Assembly (NCBI RefSeq): GCF_002160825.1
Contig: NZ_NFLI01000004.1
Location: 1 to 64,000, forward strand
Direction: 5' to 3'
Length of the DNA: 64,000 nt
From: Lachnoclostridium sp. An131
Lineage (GTDB): Bacteria > Bacillota > Clostridia > Lachnospirales > Lachnospiraceae
The first letter of the stretch is position 1. The number at the start of each line of letters is the position of its first letter. The notes under the pieces are model-generated. The model did not search any database. It was not told the DNA's origin and saw nothing but the letters and a program-made list of their open reading frames with translations. The position numbers and the translations under genes were made by a program. Positions 26,493 to 34,816 of this stretch are shown one piece after another.

Positions 26493-28505
26493 TTAAAGCA
26501 GGCTTGAGAGAAGAAGGTCTTCTACACGAAAATGTTCCAACCGTCCCACAATATCCACTGTCGTCAATCGCTTTTCCAGCCAACGGTGATACCAAAAGTC
26601 TATCAGATATTGCGTATGCCGGGCGATTTGTTCATCATCATTTAAATCAAATCCATAATCAAGCTCCTCAGTCAGCCCCATCAGAAATTCCTTTGTATTT
26701 TTCGCCAGATCGATGGAATAAACAATCCTCGGAGAATAATGACGCAGAAATGCCTCTGCTTTTATTCCGATTGAACGTAATCCTCTGCTTATAAGCCTGA
26801 ACCTCGGGCTTGTCCCCTCACCAAAAACATGATTTATTTTTTTTCCTCCATCCATCCTCTCTAAAACAGCTGAGAAAAGGAGTGTAGTTTCTGAGGAGAA
26901 ATATACTGTCCCATAGCCTTCTGTTATTCCCATTTTGCGATATTCCAGTGTACCACCGCTCAGAAGCGGGACCTTAATTCGATTGTATTGACTGCTTCCT
27001 GCAGAATAAAGACTCGTGGTTCCCAGAAAGGCCAGCCTGCTGTCACGAATTACCTCCTCACCCTTCATTCGAGAAGCAATTTCACTGACCTGCCTTTCAT
27101 ATTTTTTTGTACAGTCTCGTATCACAACAGGGCTGCATGCAAGAATACTTATAAGCTTTCCTCCCAGAAGCTCATTGTATGGTGGAATAGCCCCACATAC
27201 AATAATTTCCATCATATTGGAACCAATTTTGTATTTTCTGTTGGCAATCAGAGCTGTATTGACGGCTCTTCTTCCCTCCTCTGTTGAAAGCAGTGCCATC
27301 AATCTTTCCAGGCTGCCTTCTCCGCAAGCCTCCTGAAAAACTCTTTTAGCGGATAATAATTTTGCTAATTCTGCAGCTCGTTTCCTTTTAAATAGGGTTG
27401 TCTTAGCTTCTCTCTCCCAGTCCGGATTGTGTCTGCCGTTCTTATTATTAAGAGCTTTCCTGCTCAGGTCCTCTGCCAAAGCTGTCAGCTCTGCTATAAA
27501 CTCAGCATCTGGATGCTCTATTTCCTGCTCACAATTCAAATCCTTTATATAAATATCGTCAATTGCCTTATCAAGATTGTTAAGAAGAAGGGGATAGATT
27601 CTATCCGCAAAGGAGCGGGCTCTTTCGTTGTGCTCCTTTTCTGACTCAGCAGCTTTATCTATTTTAACCTTTACAGTCCTACCCTCTGTCCTTTTCACAA
27701 TCTGATCACAGTAAGAGGTATCTCTTTTCTGCATCAGCTGTCTTTTAATTGAATCCACAGTCCATCCAATATCATCATCACGAACAGCCAGGTTCAAAAC
27801 AGAGTTTCCCAATGCAAAAATGCCAATCACCGGGTGTGCTGGCTGCAGTCTGTCTCTGACCAGATAAAACAGATTTCTTCCTGGCATTGTCTTATACGGT
27901 ATTGACCAGGTATACCTAAAATAGCGCCAGACATCCGACAGCTTATATCCAGTAAATTCATCACGTTCATTAGTTACCAGCTGTATATATGGATCACAGA
28001 CCTGCTTCCGATCAAGAATTTTCTCCTTCAGAATTTCCGGATCGCCAATCAAATCCTTTATTGATATGCTCTTTCCCTTATAATTTCTGACCTTCTCCAG
28101 CGAACGAATAAAGCCTTGTACACTTTTTACCTTAAATTGAGCATTTCTTTCAGCGCTCAGTCTGTAACGAATCCGTGATTTATCATCCGTCTCTCCATTA
28201 TCCATTTGTAGAACAAGACTAACTCCGTTTACCTGAAACAGCCAGCCCTGCTTTGACAAATCCATCAGAACGTGCAATACAGCAAGATACTTTAATGTGT
28301 CCGTATCCCAATCTGCCGTATTTGTCTCCTGATGAGCCTCCCTCACCCTATCAATCTCATTTTGAATCAATTCATCCCGATTGATTGCCAATGCATTGCT
28401 TATCCGTGTCAATAACTCTGCATAGGCTGCCTTGTATCCATCCCCTATATAAGGGCTGAATTCTTCTGACACCAGGGTATCGTCAGAATCATTTACTTGC
28501 ATCAT
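26493..28505 (-). CDS. DruA-like DUF4338 domain protein
   Basis: The 670-residue protein shows DUF4338-like conserved segments: GRNLFYLVRDRL and PVIGIFALGNSVLNLAVRDD followed by DIGW (about 215-250), CGAIPPYNELLGGKL (about 437-451), TTSLYSAGSSQYNR (about 493-506), GYGTVYFSSET (about 530) and FGEGTSPRFRL (about 563). DUF4338 is the domain of Druantia DruA, whose biochemical role is unknown. Here it is the first gene of an operon that has no DruE helicase but encodes an ATPase and an FtsK-type motor. An insertion of roughly 180 residues separates the two conserved blocks. ATGATG allows either of two adjacent starts. Confidence 0.75.
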   Translation of the reverse strand: MMQVNDSDDTLVSEEFSPYIGDGYKAAYAELLTRISNALAINRDELIQNEIDRVREAHQETNTADWDTDTLKYLAVLHVLMDLSKQGWLFQVNGVSLVLQMDNGETDDKSRIRYRLSAERNAQFKVKSVQGFIRSLEKVRNYKGKSISIKDLIGDPEILKEKILDRKQVCDPYIQLVTNERDEFTGYKLSDVWRYFRYTWSIPYKTMPGRNLFYLVRDRLQPAHPVIGIFALGNSVLNLAVRDDDIGWTVDSIKRQLMQKRDTSYCDQIVKRTEGRTVKVKIDKAAESEKEHNERARSFADRIYPLLLNNLDKAIDDIYIKDLNCEQEIEHPDAEFIAELTALAEDLSRKALNNKNGRHNPDWEREAKTTLFKRKRAAELAKLLSAKRVFQEACGEGSLERLMALLSTEEGRRAVNTALIANRKYKIGSNMMEIIVCGAIPPYNELLGGKLISILACSPVVIRDCTKKYERQVSEIASRMKGEEVIRDSRLAFLGTTSLYSAGSSQYNRIKVPLLSGGTLEYRKMGITEGYGTVYFSSETTLLFSAVLERMDGGKKINHVFGEGTSPRFRLISRGLRSIGIKAEAFLRHYSPRIVYSIDLAKNTKEFLMGLTEELDYGFDLNDDEQIARHTQYLIDFWYHRWLEKRLTTVDIVGRLEHFRVEDLLLSSLL

Positions 28506-28751
28506 CTATATGCCCTCTCTTTCAACGATTCCGGTTTGCATTTCAGGTAATTTTCTGTGATACCCCGATTGACAGAGACATCCACCTCCAGCAGTATTTT
28601 GAACATCTTACCTGCCCTTTTGTTCCTCTCAGACTCTGTCGATTAAACATCCCAGACACTCCTGCTGTGACTGGCACATTGTATCAAACCGGCTTTCTCC
28701 ATTGACTGTGCTTACCAGCATAGCTATGAATTTATAAGCTGGTTATGCATT

Positions 28752-28787
28752 ATCAGTGTACAACAGAGCAATACTCCTATCACTGAT
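28752..28787. repeat. Inverted repeat downstream of the promoter (possible operator)
   Basis: ATCAGTG at 28752-28758 and CACTGAT at 28781-28787 are perfect inverted copies beginning a few bases beyond the predicted start point. It could bind a repressor or form a leader stem. No regulator gene is in the operon. Confidence 0.3.
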
Positions 28788-28793
28788 GCTAGT

Positions 28794-28822
28794 ATTCTAT
28801 CATATTATGTCGCAATGAACAA
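28794..28822 (-). promoter_or_regulatory. Putative promoter of the DUF4338-FtsK-SfsA operon
   Basis: On the minus strand TTGTTC (complement of 28817-28822), a 17-base spacer and TAGAAT (complement of 28794-28799) match the housekeeping consensus at four and five of six positions. It lies just beyond the larC stop codon, so the five-gene operon can be transcribed independently. Confidence 0.5.
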
Positions 28823-28854
28823 GAGTTCTGTCTTTTCCTCTTCTCCCCCCTTTA

Positions 28855-30216
28855 CTACCTATACTGCATATCATTCTCCGCCTCTTCCTTCACTACCCGG
28901 TACACCTCCCGGTAGCTCTTCCCGCTCTTTCGTGCCAGTTCCTTCACACTCTCATATTCCGGATAAAAGACCTCTTTCCCATCTGGCAACGCGCAAATCT
29001 TAACCTTCGCCGCTCCAAGTTCTGTCTGCACCTCGGCAAACCGCCGCGGCAGCACATCCCGCTCCACACGGCAGCGCCGCACACCAATCGTCGTCGTCTC
29101 CCGGAACAAAATTTCATCCATTTCCCGGATATGTTCCTCATCGCAGAGTACAGACAGTTTATAGGCCGGTCGGTTTTTCTTCATAAAAATGGGTGTGAAG
29201 AAAACATCCCTGGCTCCGGCCTCCAGAAGGCAGTCCATCGCATAGCCCATGGCCTCGCCCGGGCAGTCGTCGATATTGCTCTCCAGCAGCCACAGCTCTC
29301 CCTCCGGCTCCTCTTCTATCAGCATAGCCCGCAGAATATTCGCCTTTGGAAACTCCTTCTTTCCGGCCCCCAGGCCGGCCCTCTTCACGCGGAAGCGTGA
29401 AGGCTGCCGGCCTTCGGACAGCGCGGCTATCGCCGCGCCGGTCGGCGTCACCATCTCACCCTGCTGCTCCGTCTGCCGCAGGGTGAGCCCGTGCGCCGCC
29501 GCAATCTCCAGCACTGCGGGCACGGGCACGGGCAGCACTCCGTGCTGGCAGTGCACGTGCCCGCTGCCCTCCCAAAGGTCGGAGACCAGCACCTTCTCCA
29601 CACCCAGCTCTTCGAGGCAGGCTGCAGTTCCCACGATATCCACGATGGAATCCACAGCGCCCACCTCGTGGAAATGCACCTGCTCCGGCGGGCATCCATG
29701 AGCCTTGCCCTCCGCCTCCGCTACTGTGCGGAACATTTGCCTGGAGAGCTCCAGTACACGGGGCTTCAGATCTGCCGTCTCCAGAAGCTGTTCGATATCC
29801 TTCCAGGTACGATGTACATGGGCATGGGTATGAGCCCCCCCATGATCATGCTCACATTCACGCCCCTCTCTGTGCTCATGTATATGCTCATGATGCTTCT
29901 CATGCTCATGTACATGCATATTACTACCATCTACATGGCCGTGTATATGACCATGCTCCACCTGTACATGTCCGTTCATTTTTTCCTGCAAATGCTTATG
30001 ATCTGCCTCATCCTCCAGAATTACATCAAAATCACAGACGTCCAGCCCGTTCTTCCGAAGCCGCTGCACCTTGATTTCATATCCATCCACCGGAAGCTTC
30101 GCAAGCGTCCGGCGCAGATTTTCCTCGGTCGCGCCGAGATCAAGAAGCGCCGCCACAGTCATGTCGCCGCTGATACCGGAACGACATTCCAGATATAAAG
30201 TATTTTTATCACTCAT
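28855..30216 (-). CDS. larC: Nickel-pincer cofactor biosynthesis protein LarC
   Basis: The 453-residue protein starts at the ATG at 30216 behind AGGAGG. An upstream in-frame extension lacks a ribosome site. LarC is a CTP-dependent cyclometallase that inserts nickel into the pyridinium dithio-mononucleotide to finish the nickel-pincer cofactor. TLYLECRSGISGDMTVAALLD at the N-terminus, when read in parts, and FHEVGAVDSIVDIVG in the middle are family hallmarks. Residues about 75-135 are very His-rich, as expected for nickel binding. It is one continuous frame; some relatives split larC by programmed frameshift. larB lies 3 kb away, and larA and larE are not in the window. Confidence 0.92.
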   Translation of the reverse strand: MSDKNTLYLECRSGISGDMTVAALLDLGATEENLRRTLAKLPVDGYEIKVQRLRKNGLDVCDFDVILEDEADHKHLQEKMNGHVQVEHGHIHGHVDGSNMHVHEHEKHHEHIHEHREGRECEHDHGGAHTHAHVHRTWKDIEQLLETADLKPRVLELSRQMFRTVAEAEGKAHGCPPEQVHFHEVGAVDSIVDIVGTAACLEELGVEKVLVSDLWEGSGHVHCQHGVLPVPVPAVLEIAAAHGLTLRQTEQQGEMVTPTGAAIAALSEGRQPSRFRVKRAGLGAGKKEFPKANILRAMLIEEEPEGELWLLESNIDDCPGEAMGYAMDCLLEAGARDVFFTPIFMKKNRPAYKLSVLCDEEHIREMDEILFRETTTIGVRRCRVERDVLPRRFAEVQTELGAAKVKICALPDGKEVFYPEYESVKELARKSGKSYREVYRVVKEEAENDMQYR

Positions 30217-30976
30217 ATTTCTTATTCCTCCTGAAATCCAAACCAATGCGTAGAAAAATATTCTGCAGAAATCCGCTTCCCGGAATCCTCTTTCATCCTG
30301 AAATACCTCGCCCAATTCCGCTGTTCTGGCTGTATAAAATATTTTGCCCAATTTCTGCGCAGGTGTATAATCGTCTTCATGCCGCCTGTCAGATACTTGT
30401 TCTTTATGATAGGCACTGCTCCGTTCTCGTTTGAGGAGCTTAAACTCATGGAAAGGTATTCAGACCTTTCTCCCCTCTTAGACATCCTTCCCACTCCAAA
30501 GAAAAGATATGGAAAGGCCAGCTGCCCCCAAGCCTTCCGATGCACCGTTTACAATAACCGGAATACCCAGGCCTAGCTCTCCAGAATCAGATACACGGTC
30601 AGCTTTTGAATTTCGAAACAGGCGTCTCGGATGCTGGATTACGCACCTGGCATTTCTTTTCTCTCGTAGAAATCTGGATATCGAGTTGAGTTTCTCCAGC
30701 ACAACGCTCCTGGCGCAAGTCCTCCCACCGCTCATCTCAAATCATGAAAAAAGCGCCAATTTATATGAAAGAAGCACTTGTTCCACGACAGAGCACCACA
30801 CACTGTCAGGTCATGAAAAGAACCCTCAGTCGCGTACAATTTCTCACATAAAGAGACGTAACAATTTTCCAAACACTCCTGTCATTCCATCCAAACAAAC
30901 GGACTCCATAATACTTCTCCAGCTCTTTCACCGCATTCATAGAAAAATACTTATCCATTTAATAGGATAATACTAT
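30217..30976. other. Gene-poor stretch between larC and the chromate transporter genes
   Basis: About 760 bases with no convincing gene. Several short open frames exist on both strands but have no family resemblance or ribosome sites. Two similar 19-base segments (around 30301-30319 and 30340-30358, sharing GCCCAATT) lie next to each other. A minus-strand frame at 30478-30735 contains GELGLGIPVIVNGASEG, which vaguely recalls a regulator effector domain, and might be a gene remnant. Because larC is transcribed leftward and chrA rightward, both promoters should lie here. Confidence 0.4.
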
Positions 30977-31005
30977 TTTACATATGGATCAAGACTGGAT
31001 ATACT
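30977..31005 (+). promoter_or_regulatory. Putative promoter of the chromate transporter operon
   Basis: TTTACA at 30977-30982, a 17-base spacer and TATACT at 31000-31005 give a good housekeeping match. The predicted start is close to the AGGAGG of the first gene, so the leader would be very short. Confidence 0.5.
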
Positions 31006-31029
31006 TAAAACCAGAGGAGGAGACTGAAG

Positions 31030-31599
31030 ATGAAAAACAGAAAACAGGTCTTGTCAAAGCTGTTCATTTCCACGCTGTACCTGAGCGCCTTTACCTTTGG
31101 CGGCGGATACGTGATTGTGACCCTGCTGAAGAAGAAATTTGTAGATGAATACCACTGGATTGAAGAAAATGAAATGCTGGATCTGGTTGCAATCGCCCAG
31201 TCCGCTCCGGGCGCGATCGCGGTAAACGGGGCGATCGTGGTCGGTTATAAGCTGGCCGGGCTCCTTGGTGCCCTTACGGCCATCATTGCCACAATTATTC
31301 CGCCTTTCGTCATTATTTCTCTGATCTCAGTGTTCTATGCCGCTTTCCGCAGTAATGTAATCATCAGCGAGATCCTGGAGGGAATGCAGGCTGGCGTCGG
31401 CGCTGTCATAGCAGCTGTCGTCTATGAGATGGGCGCAGGCGTCGTGCAGAGCAAAAGCGCCGTTTCCATTTTAATTATGAGCGTTTCGTTTATCGCAGCC
31501 TGCGTATTTCAGGTCAATGTAGTCTATATTGTGCTTGCATGCATTCTGCTCGGAATCGCGAGAACCTGCATTCACATCAGAAAGAGGGGAGAAACATGA
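31030..31599 (+). CDS. chrA: Chromate transporter, first half-size subunit (CHR family)
   Basis: The 189-residue membrane protein has FTFGGGYVIVTLLKKKFVDEYHW near the N-terminus and AQSAPGAIAVNGAIVVGYKLAGLLGAL near residue 57, the CHR-domain signatures. Five or six hydrophobic segments follow. Short-chain CHR proteins occur as pairs of single-domain subunits encoded side by side, as here; the long form fuses both. Chromate export is the family's known activity, but the natural substrate in anaerobes is uncertain. AGGAGG precedes the ATG and the stop overlaps the next start by four bases. Confidence 0.88.
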   Translation: MKNRKQVLSKLFISTLYLSAFTFGGGYVIVTLLKKKFVDEYHWIEENEMLDLVAIAQSAPGAIAVNGAIVVGYKLAGLLGALTAIIATIIPPFVIISLISVFYAAFRSNVIISEILEGMQAGVGAVIAAVVYEMGAGVVQSKSAVSILIMSVSFIAACVFQVNVVYIVLACILLGIARTCIHIRKRGET

Positions 31600-32159
31600 T
31601 TTATCTGCAGCTGTTTTTAAGCTTTCTCCAAATCGGCCTGTTCAGCTTTGGCGGAGGCTACGCAGCCATGCCTCTGATTCAGAGCCAGGTAGTAACTGCG
31701 CATGGCTGGCTCAGCATGAGCGAATTTACAGATCTGATCACGATTTCCCAGATGACGCCCGGCCCTATCGCCATCAATTCTGCAACCTTTGTGGGGATCA
31801 AGATCGCAGGACTTCCGGGAGCTCTGGTGGCGACTATTGGATGCATACTGCCCTCCTGCATCCTGGTAACACTGATTGCAGGCCTGTACCTGAAATACCA
31901 GAACGTAAACGCCCTGCAGAGCGTCCTGAATTCTCTGAGGCCTGCAGTCGTAGCCATGATTGCATCGGCTGGAATCTCGATTCTCGTCACAGCCTTCTGG
32001 GGCAGCGAGACACATGCTGTGCTTGCTGAAACCAACTGGACACTGGTCATTATCTTTGCAGTCTGTATTCTGCTACTCCGGAAATTTAAAATGAATCCTA
32101 TCTGGGTCATGCTTCTGGCTGGCATCATGAACGCTGCTGTATCTCTCATCAGGGGGTGA
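31596..32159 (+). CDS. Chromate transporter, second half-size subunit (CHR family)
   Basis: The 187-residue protein starts at the ATG at 31596, in the ATGA overlap with the first subunit and behind AGAGGGGAG. FSFGGGYAAMPLIQSQVVTAHGWL and ISQMTPGPIAINSATFVGIKIAGLPGAL repeat the CHR signatures, with divergence expected for the complementary half. It has about six membrane segments. An in-frame ATG 57 bases earlier lies inside the previous gene and lacks a ribosome site. The two subunits presumably assemble in opposite membrane orientation. Confidence 0.87.
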   Translation: MIYLQLFLSFLQIGLFSFGGGYAAMPLIQSQVVTAHGWLSMSEFTDLITISQMTPGPIAINSATFVGIKIAGLPGALVATIGCILPSCILVTLIAGLYLKYQNVNALQSVLNSLRPAVVAMIASAGISILVTAFWGSETHAVLAETNWTLVIIFAVCILLLRKFKMNPIWVMLLAGIMNAAVSLIRG

Positions 32160-32164
32160 AGAAA

Positions 32165-32734
32165 ATGTCAGACGATATGATTTCGACAGGGACAAGAAAA
32201 ACACCCGGCGGCGCAGATACAGCTGCAGCATGTATGGAAATCACAGTAAAATCTCATTTAAATCGGTTTGAGCTTTGTGCTGAACCTGGCACACAGCTTC
32301 TCGCGCAGATTCAAAGAAGGTTCCACGGTGGAAAACGGCTGGAAATCTCAGACGCCGGAAAGAAACTGACGGCTTGTGTCCATCAGGAACAGGAAACGCT
32401 GATCGTCACAAAAGACAGCGGCGAATCCTTCTCCGCTTCCCTGGAATACAGAGAGGATGCAGAAGGGAGCAGAATCCAGAAATCCCTGGTCCGTCCACCG
32501 ATGCCGGAAAAGCTCCGGTTCCAGATTCCTCAGGGAGAGCTTATCCTGGTTCAAACTGAACAGCGGAATTTCGAGATTTATCTGGATGGACGGAAAGTTA
32601 TCGAGATGAGCCATATGCTCAGGCGGACGAAGAAAATCCGCATTCTGTCAGATATGATTCCGAAGGACTACTATGGCATCGTCTTTGCTATGGCCATTTT
32701 CATGCTTCATGATGATGATATAGAAATCGTGTGA
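32165..32734 (+). CDS. Uncharacterised protein encoded after the chromate transporter pair
   Basis: The protein is 189 residues from the ATG at 32165, eight bases after AGGGGG. A GTG at 32156 would add three residues. I do not recognise it with confidence. It looks beta-rich, with alternating short segments (KRLEISDAGKKLTACVHQE, GELILVQTEQRNFEIYLDG). It ends with IPKDYYGIVFAMAIFMLHDDD, loosely recalling LURP-one/tubby-like folds. There is no signal peptide, and only one weakly hydrophobic stretch near the end. Its place as third gene of the chrA operon suggests a linked role, but no function can be given. Confidence 0.6.
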   Translation: MSDDMISTGTRKTPGGADTAAACMEITVKSHLNRFELCAEPGTQLLAQIQRRFHGGKRLEISDAGKKLTACVHQEQETLIVTKDSGESFSASLEYREDAEGSRIQKSLVRPPMPEKLRFQIPQGELILVQTEQRNFEIYLDGRKVIEMSHMLRRTKKIRILSDMIPKDYYGIVFAMAIFMLHDDDIEIV

Positions 32735-32911
32735 CAGACCTCGTCAGAAATCACACCACTGCTCTTCAACTCATTTATAATGGCAAAACAGGCTTCCGCG
32801 AAGGAAAGGGACCTGAGCCTTGGAAGCTGAAGCAAGAGGCGGGGCCCGAAACACAAACTACCGCTTTTATAAAACGCAAAAACAGCTAAACAACAGAATT
32901 TCAGAACCCAA

Positions 32912-32941
32912 AGAGGGCAGGCGCATCCGCGCCTGCCCTCT
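32912..32941. terminator. Strong 13-bp hairpin between convergent operons
   Basis: 32912-32924 and 32929-32941 form a perfect GC-rich 13-bp stem with a four-base loop, downstream of the plus-strand chrA operon and of minus-strand larB. There is no clear T run on either side, so it may be a weak terminator or an mRNA-end stabiliser. Confidence 0.5.
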
Positions 32942-32980
32942 CTGCTATAACTCCTGTCTCAAAATTCTGTCTTTAGTTCA

Positions 32981-33060
32981 TATTCTCAATTCTTATCCTT
33001 GGTTCCTATTCTCAGTTCCTGTTCCCAATTCTGATCTTTGGCTCCTGTCCCCAGCTCTCA
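32981..33060. repeat. Short degenerate tandem repeats
   Basis: About six variants of a 13-base unit resembling TTCTCAATTCTTA / TTCCCAATTCTGA / TCCCCAGCTCTCA follow one another, separated by CTTGGTTCCTA-like segments. The pattern resembles a small minisatellite just past the larB stop codon. No coding role is seen. Confidence 0.4.
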
Positions 33061-33072
33061 TTTTATTCGCAG

Positions 33073-33825
33073 TCAACTTCTCCGCCCGCAGGCCAACCGA
33101 TTAATCTGCGTCGCTACATACGCGGCTCCATAACCATTGTCAATATTTACGGTGGTAATTCCGTTCGCGCAGGAATTCAGCATGGTCAGAAGGGCCGAGA
33201 GGCCTCCGAAGCTGGCTCCATAGCCCACAGAGGTGGGAACCGCAATGACAGGCACATCCACCAGCCCTGCCACTACTCCGGCCAGAGCACCTTCCATGCC
33301 GGCCACAGCAATCACGCAGTTTGCTCCGTGGAAGGTATCCATATTGGAAAGAAGCCTGTGGATTCCAGCCACCCCCACGTCAAACAGCCGGACCACGTTT
33401 GTGCCGAAAAATTCTGCCACCTGGGCCGCCTCCTCTGCCACAGGCACGTCGGCCGTGCCGCCGGTGCAGACTACGATACGGCCGATATGCTCCTTTTCCC
33501 GTTTCTCCACTTTCAGAATCCGTGAAATGTCATCCCACACCGCTTCCGGAACCGCTTCCTTCACGGCTTCGTACTGTTCCCGGGTCGCGCGGGTTCCAAG
33601 CACATCGATTCCTTCCGCCGTCAGCGTCTGGTAGATTTTCACCAGATGCTCTGTCGCCTTCCCCTGGCAGTAAACTACCTCCTCAAAGCCCTGGCGGACC
33701 TTGCGGTGATGGTCGAGCTTGGCAAAGCCCAGATCCTCATAAGGAAGGTTCTTCAGCTGTTCCTCAGCCTGTTCTATCGTGATTTCATTATTTTTTACCT
33801 GAGTTAAGAGTTTTGTGATATCCAT
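33073..33825 (-). CDS. larB: Nickel-pincer cofactor biosynthesis protein LarB
   Basis: The 250-residue protein resembles phosphoribosylaminoimidazole carboxylase (PurE) in its C-terminal half. RIVVCTGGTADVPVAEEAAQ is near residue 116, GVAGIHRLLSN near 150, VAGMEGALAGVVAGLVDVPVIAVPTSVGYGASFGG near 172-206, and MLNSCANGITTVNIDNGYGAA near the end. LarB carboxylates and hydrolyses nicotinic acid adenine dinucleotide, the first step of the nickel-pincer nucleotide. It is separated from larC by the chrA operon on the opposite strand, so the two are not co-transcribed. GGGAGCAGG precedes the ATG. Confidence 0.93.
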   Translation of the reverse strand: MDITKLLTQVKNNEITIEQAEEQLKNLPYEDLGFAKLDHHRKVRQGFEEVVYCQGKATEHLVKIYQTLTAEGIDVLGTRATREQYEAVKEAVPEAVWDDISRILKVEKREKEHIGRIVVCTGGTADVPVAEEAAQVAEFFGTNVVRLFDVGVAGIHRLLSNMDTFHGANCVIAVAGMEGALAGVVAGLVDVPVIAVPTSVGYGASFGGLSALLTMLNSCANGITTVNIDNGYGAAYVATQINRLACGRRS

Positions 33826-33952
33826 GATGCCTGCTCCCTTCCATACCCTTTTGCCTCACTGCTTTCGGGATGCCCCTGTCTCATCCTTTCACCTGTCGTC
33901 CTTTCGCCTGCCGGGACATGCTCTCTCATTCTTTTCCAGAACACTCTTCCCC

Positions 33953-34747
33953 TCATTCCTCCACCGGCACTGTCGTGACGCTCGTCAGGTTGCGGAAGGC
34001 TTCCAGGTCCTCCTGCTCAATCCCCTCGTCTGTGATCAGCTCGTCTACGTCCTGCAGGTTCATGGTCTGCGCGAAGGCTACCCGGCCTACCTTGCTGCTG
34101 TCGCAGATAACAATCTTTTCGTTGGAGGCCTTGATGACATCGCGGATGCGCAGAGCCGTCTCCAAATCCGGCGTCGTGATGCCTTTCTCTGCCGTAATCC
34201 CCGTACAGGTGATAAAAATTTTATCAATATTTACCATATCAAGAAATTCGTCATGGAACGGCGAGGTGGTGTAGTGATATTTGGTGCGGAGCTGGCCGCC
34301 GAGGATCCAGATATCAAAGTCTGTATTCTGCTCCAGCCAGACGGCAAAGGAGATATCGTCCAGAATCACCATCAGCTCTTTCTTTTCCGTGAGGAGCTGA
34401 AGCAGCTCGAAGGAGGTGCTGCCCGTCATAATCGCGATGCGGTCGCCGTCCTCGATACGGTTCAGGGCTTCTGCCGCGATAGCCCGCTTCTGCTCTGTCA
34501 TCCGGACCTTATTCTCAGGGAAGTATTCCAGCCCTGTCTTGGTCGAAATGATCGCTCCGCCATGGGTTCTGGTCAGCTGCTTTTCCTTCTCCAGCTGCCG
34601 GAGATCGTTTCGGATCGTAGACGCTGATACGCCGAAATAATCGCAGAGCTCCGGAACAACGATCTTCGTCTGCATTCTCAGCATCTTCATGATTTCCTGT
34701 TTTCTTTCTTCTGCAAAAAGCTGTGTCTGCGCCTGTTTCTCCGCCAT
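33953..34747 (-). CDS. DeoR/GlpR-family transcriptional regulator
   Basis: The 264-residue protein has an N-terminal HTH at about residues 25-60 (VPELCDYFGVSASTIRNDLRQL, then RTHGGAI). The C-terminal DeoRC sugar-phosphate-sensing domain has RIAIMTGSTSFELLQLL and the ITSDEGIEQE-like end. DeoR proteins repress sugar operons until an intermediate phosphate binds. It is the last gene of the allose-like operon, after an intrinsic terminator at 34773-34816, so its expression probably depends on partial read-through. The 15-base repeats at 42201 and 42351 are its likeliest operators. Confidence 0.88.
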   Translation of the reverse strand: MAEKQAQTQLFAEERKQEIMKMLRMQTKIVVPELCDYFGVSASTIRNDLRQLEKEKQLTRTHGGAIISTKTGLEYFPENKVRMTEQKRAIAAEALNRIEDGDRIAIMTGSTSFELLQLLTEKKELMVILDDISFAVWLEQNTDFDIWILGGQLRTKYHYTTSPFHDEFLDMVNIDKIFITCTGITAEKGITTPDLETALRIRDVIKASNEKIVICDSSKVGRVAFAQTMNLQDVDELITDEGIEQEDLEAFRNLTSVTTVPVEE

Positions 34748-34772
34748 ATCCTTCTCCCGCCCCTGTTATCCT

Positions 34773-34816
34773 AAAAAAGGCTCCCAGCCGGCAAGTCTGC
34801 CCTGCCGGCTGGGAGC
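34773..34816 (-). terminator. Intrinsic terminator between transketolase and deoR
   Basis: In the minus-strand transcript a perfect 14-bp GC-rich stem (arms 34803-34816 and 34780-34793, 9-base loop) is followed at once by a run of six Us (complement of 34773-34778). It should end most transcripts after the transketolase gene and lower production of the regulator. Confidence 0.85.

Larger units (their letters stand above)
28506..28854. other. Intergenic leader and promoter region of the defence-like operon
   Basis: No gene is seen in these 349 bases. They hold a minus-strand promoter (28794-28822), a 7-bp inverted repeat with a 22-base spacer (28752-28758 with 28781-28787) just past the start point, and about 230 further bases of untranslated leader without an obvious terminator or known riboswitch. 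Confidence 0.6.

Noticed and set aside
24934-26595. Longer start for the P-loop ATPase at 26595
   Set aside because: The extra 39 codons overlap the DUF4338 gene and lack a ribosome site, whereas the ATG at 26478 has AAGGAGG at ideal spacing.
18192-28505. Calling the operon a standard Druantia or Dnd restriction system
   Set aside because: The DruE helicase of Druantia is missing, and no DndABCDE genes are present. Motif resemblance alone does not justify either name.
30509-30970. A 153-codon plus-strand frame before chrA
   Set aside because: No recognisable motif, biased composition of a reversed non-coding strand, and no good ribosome site.
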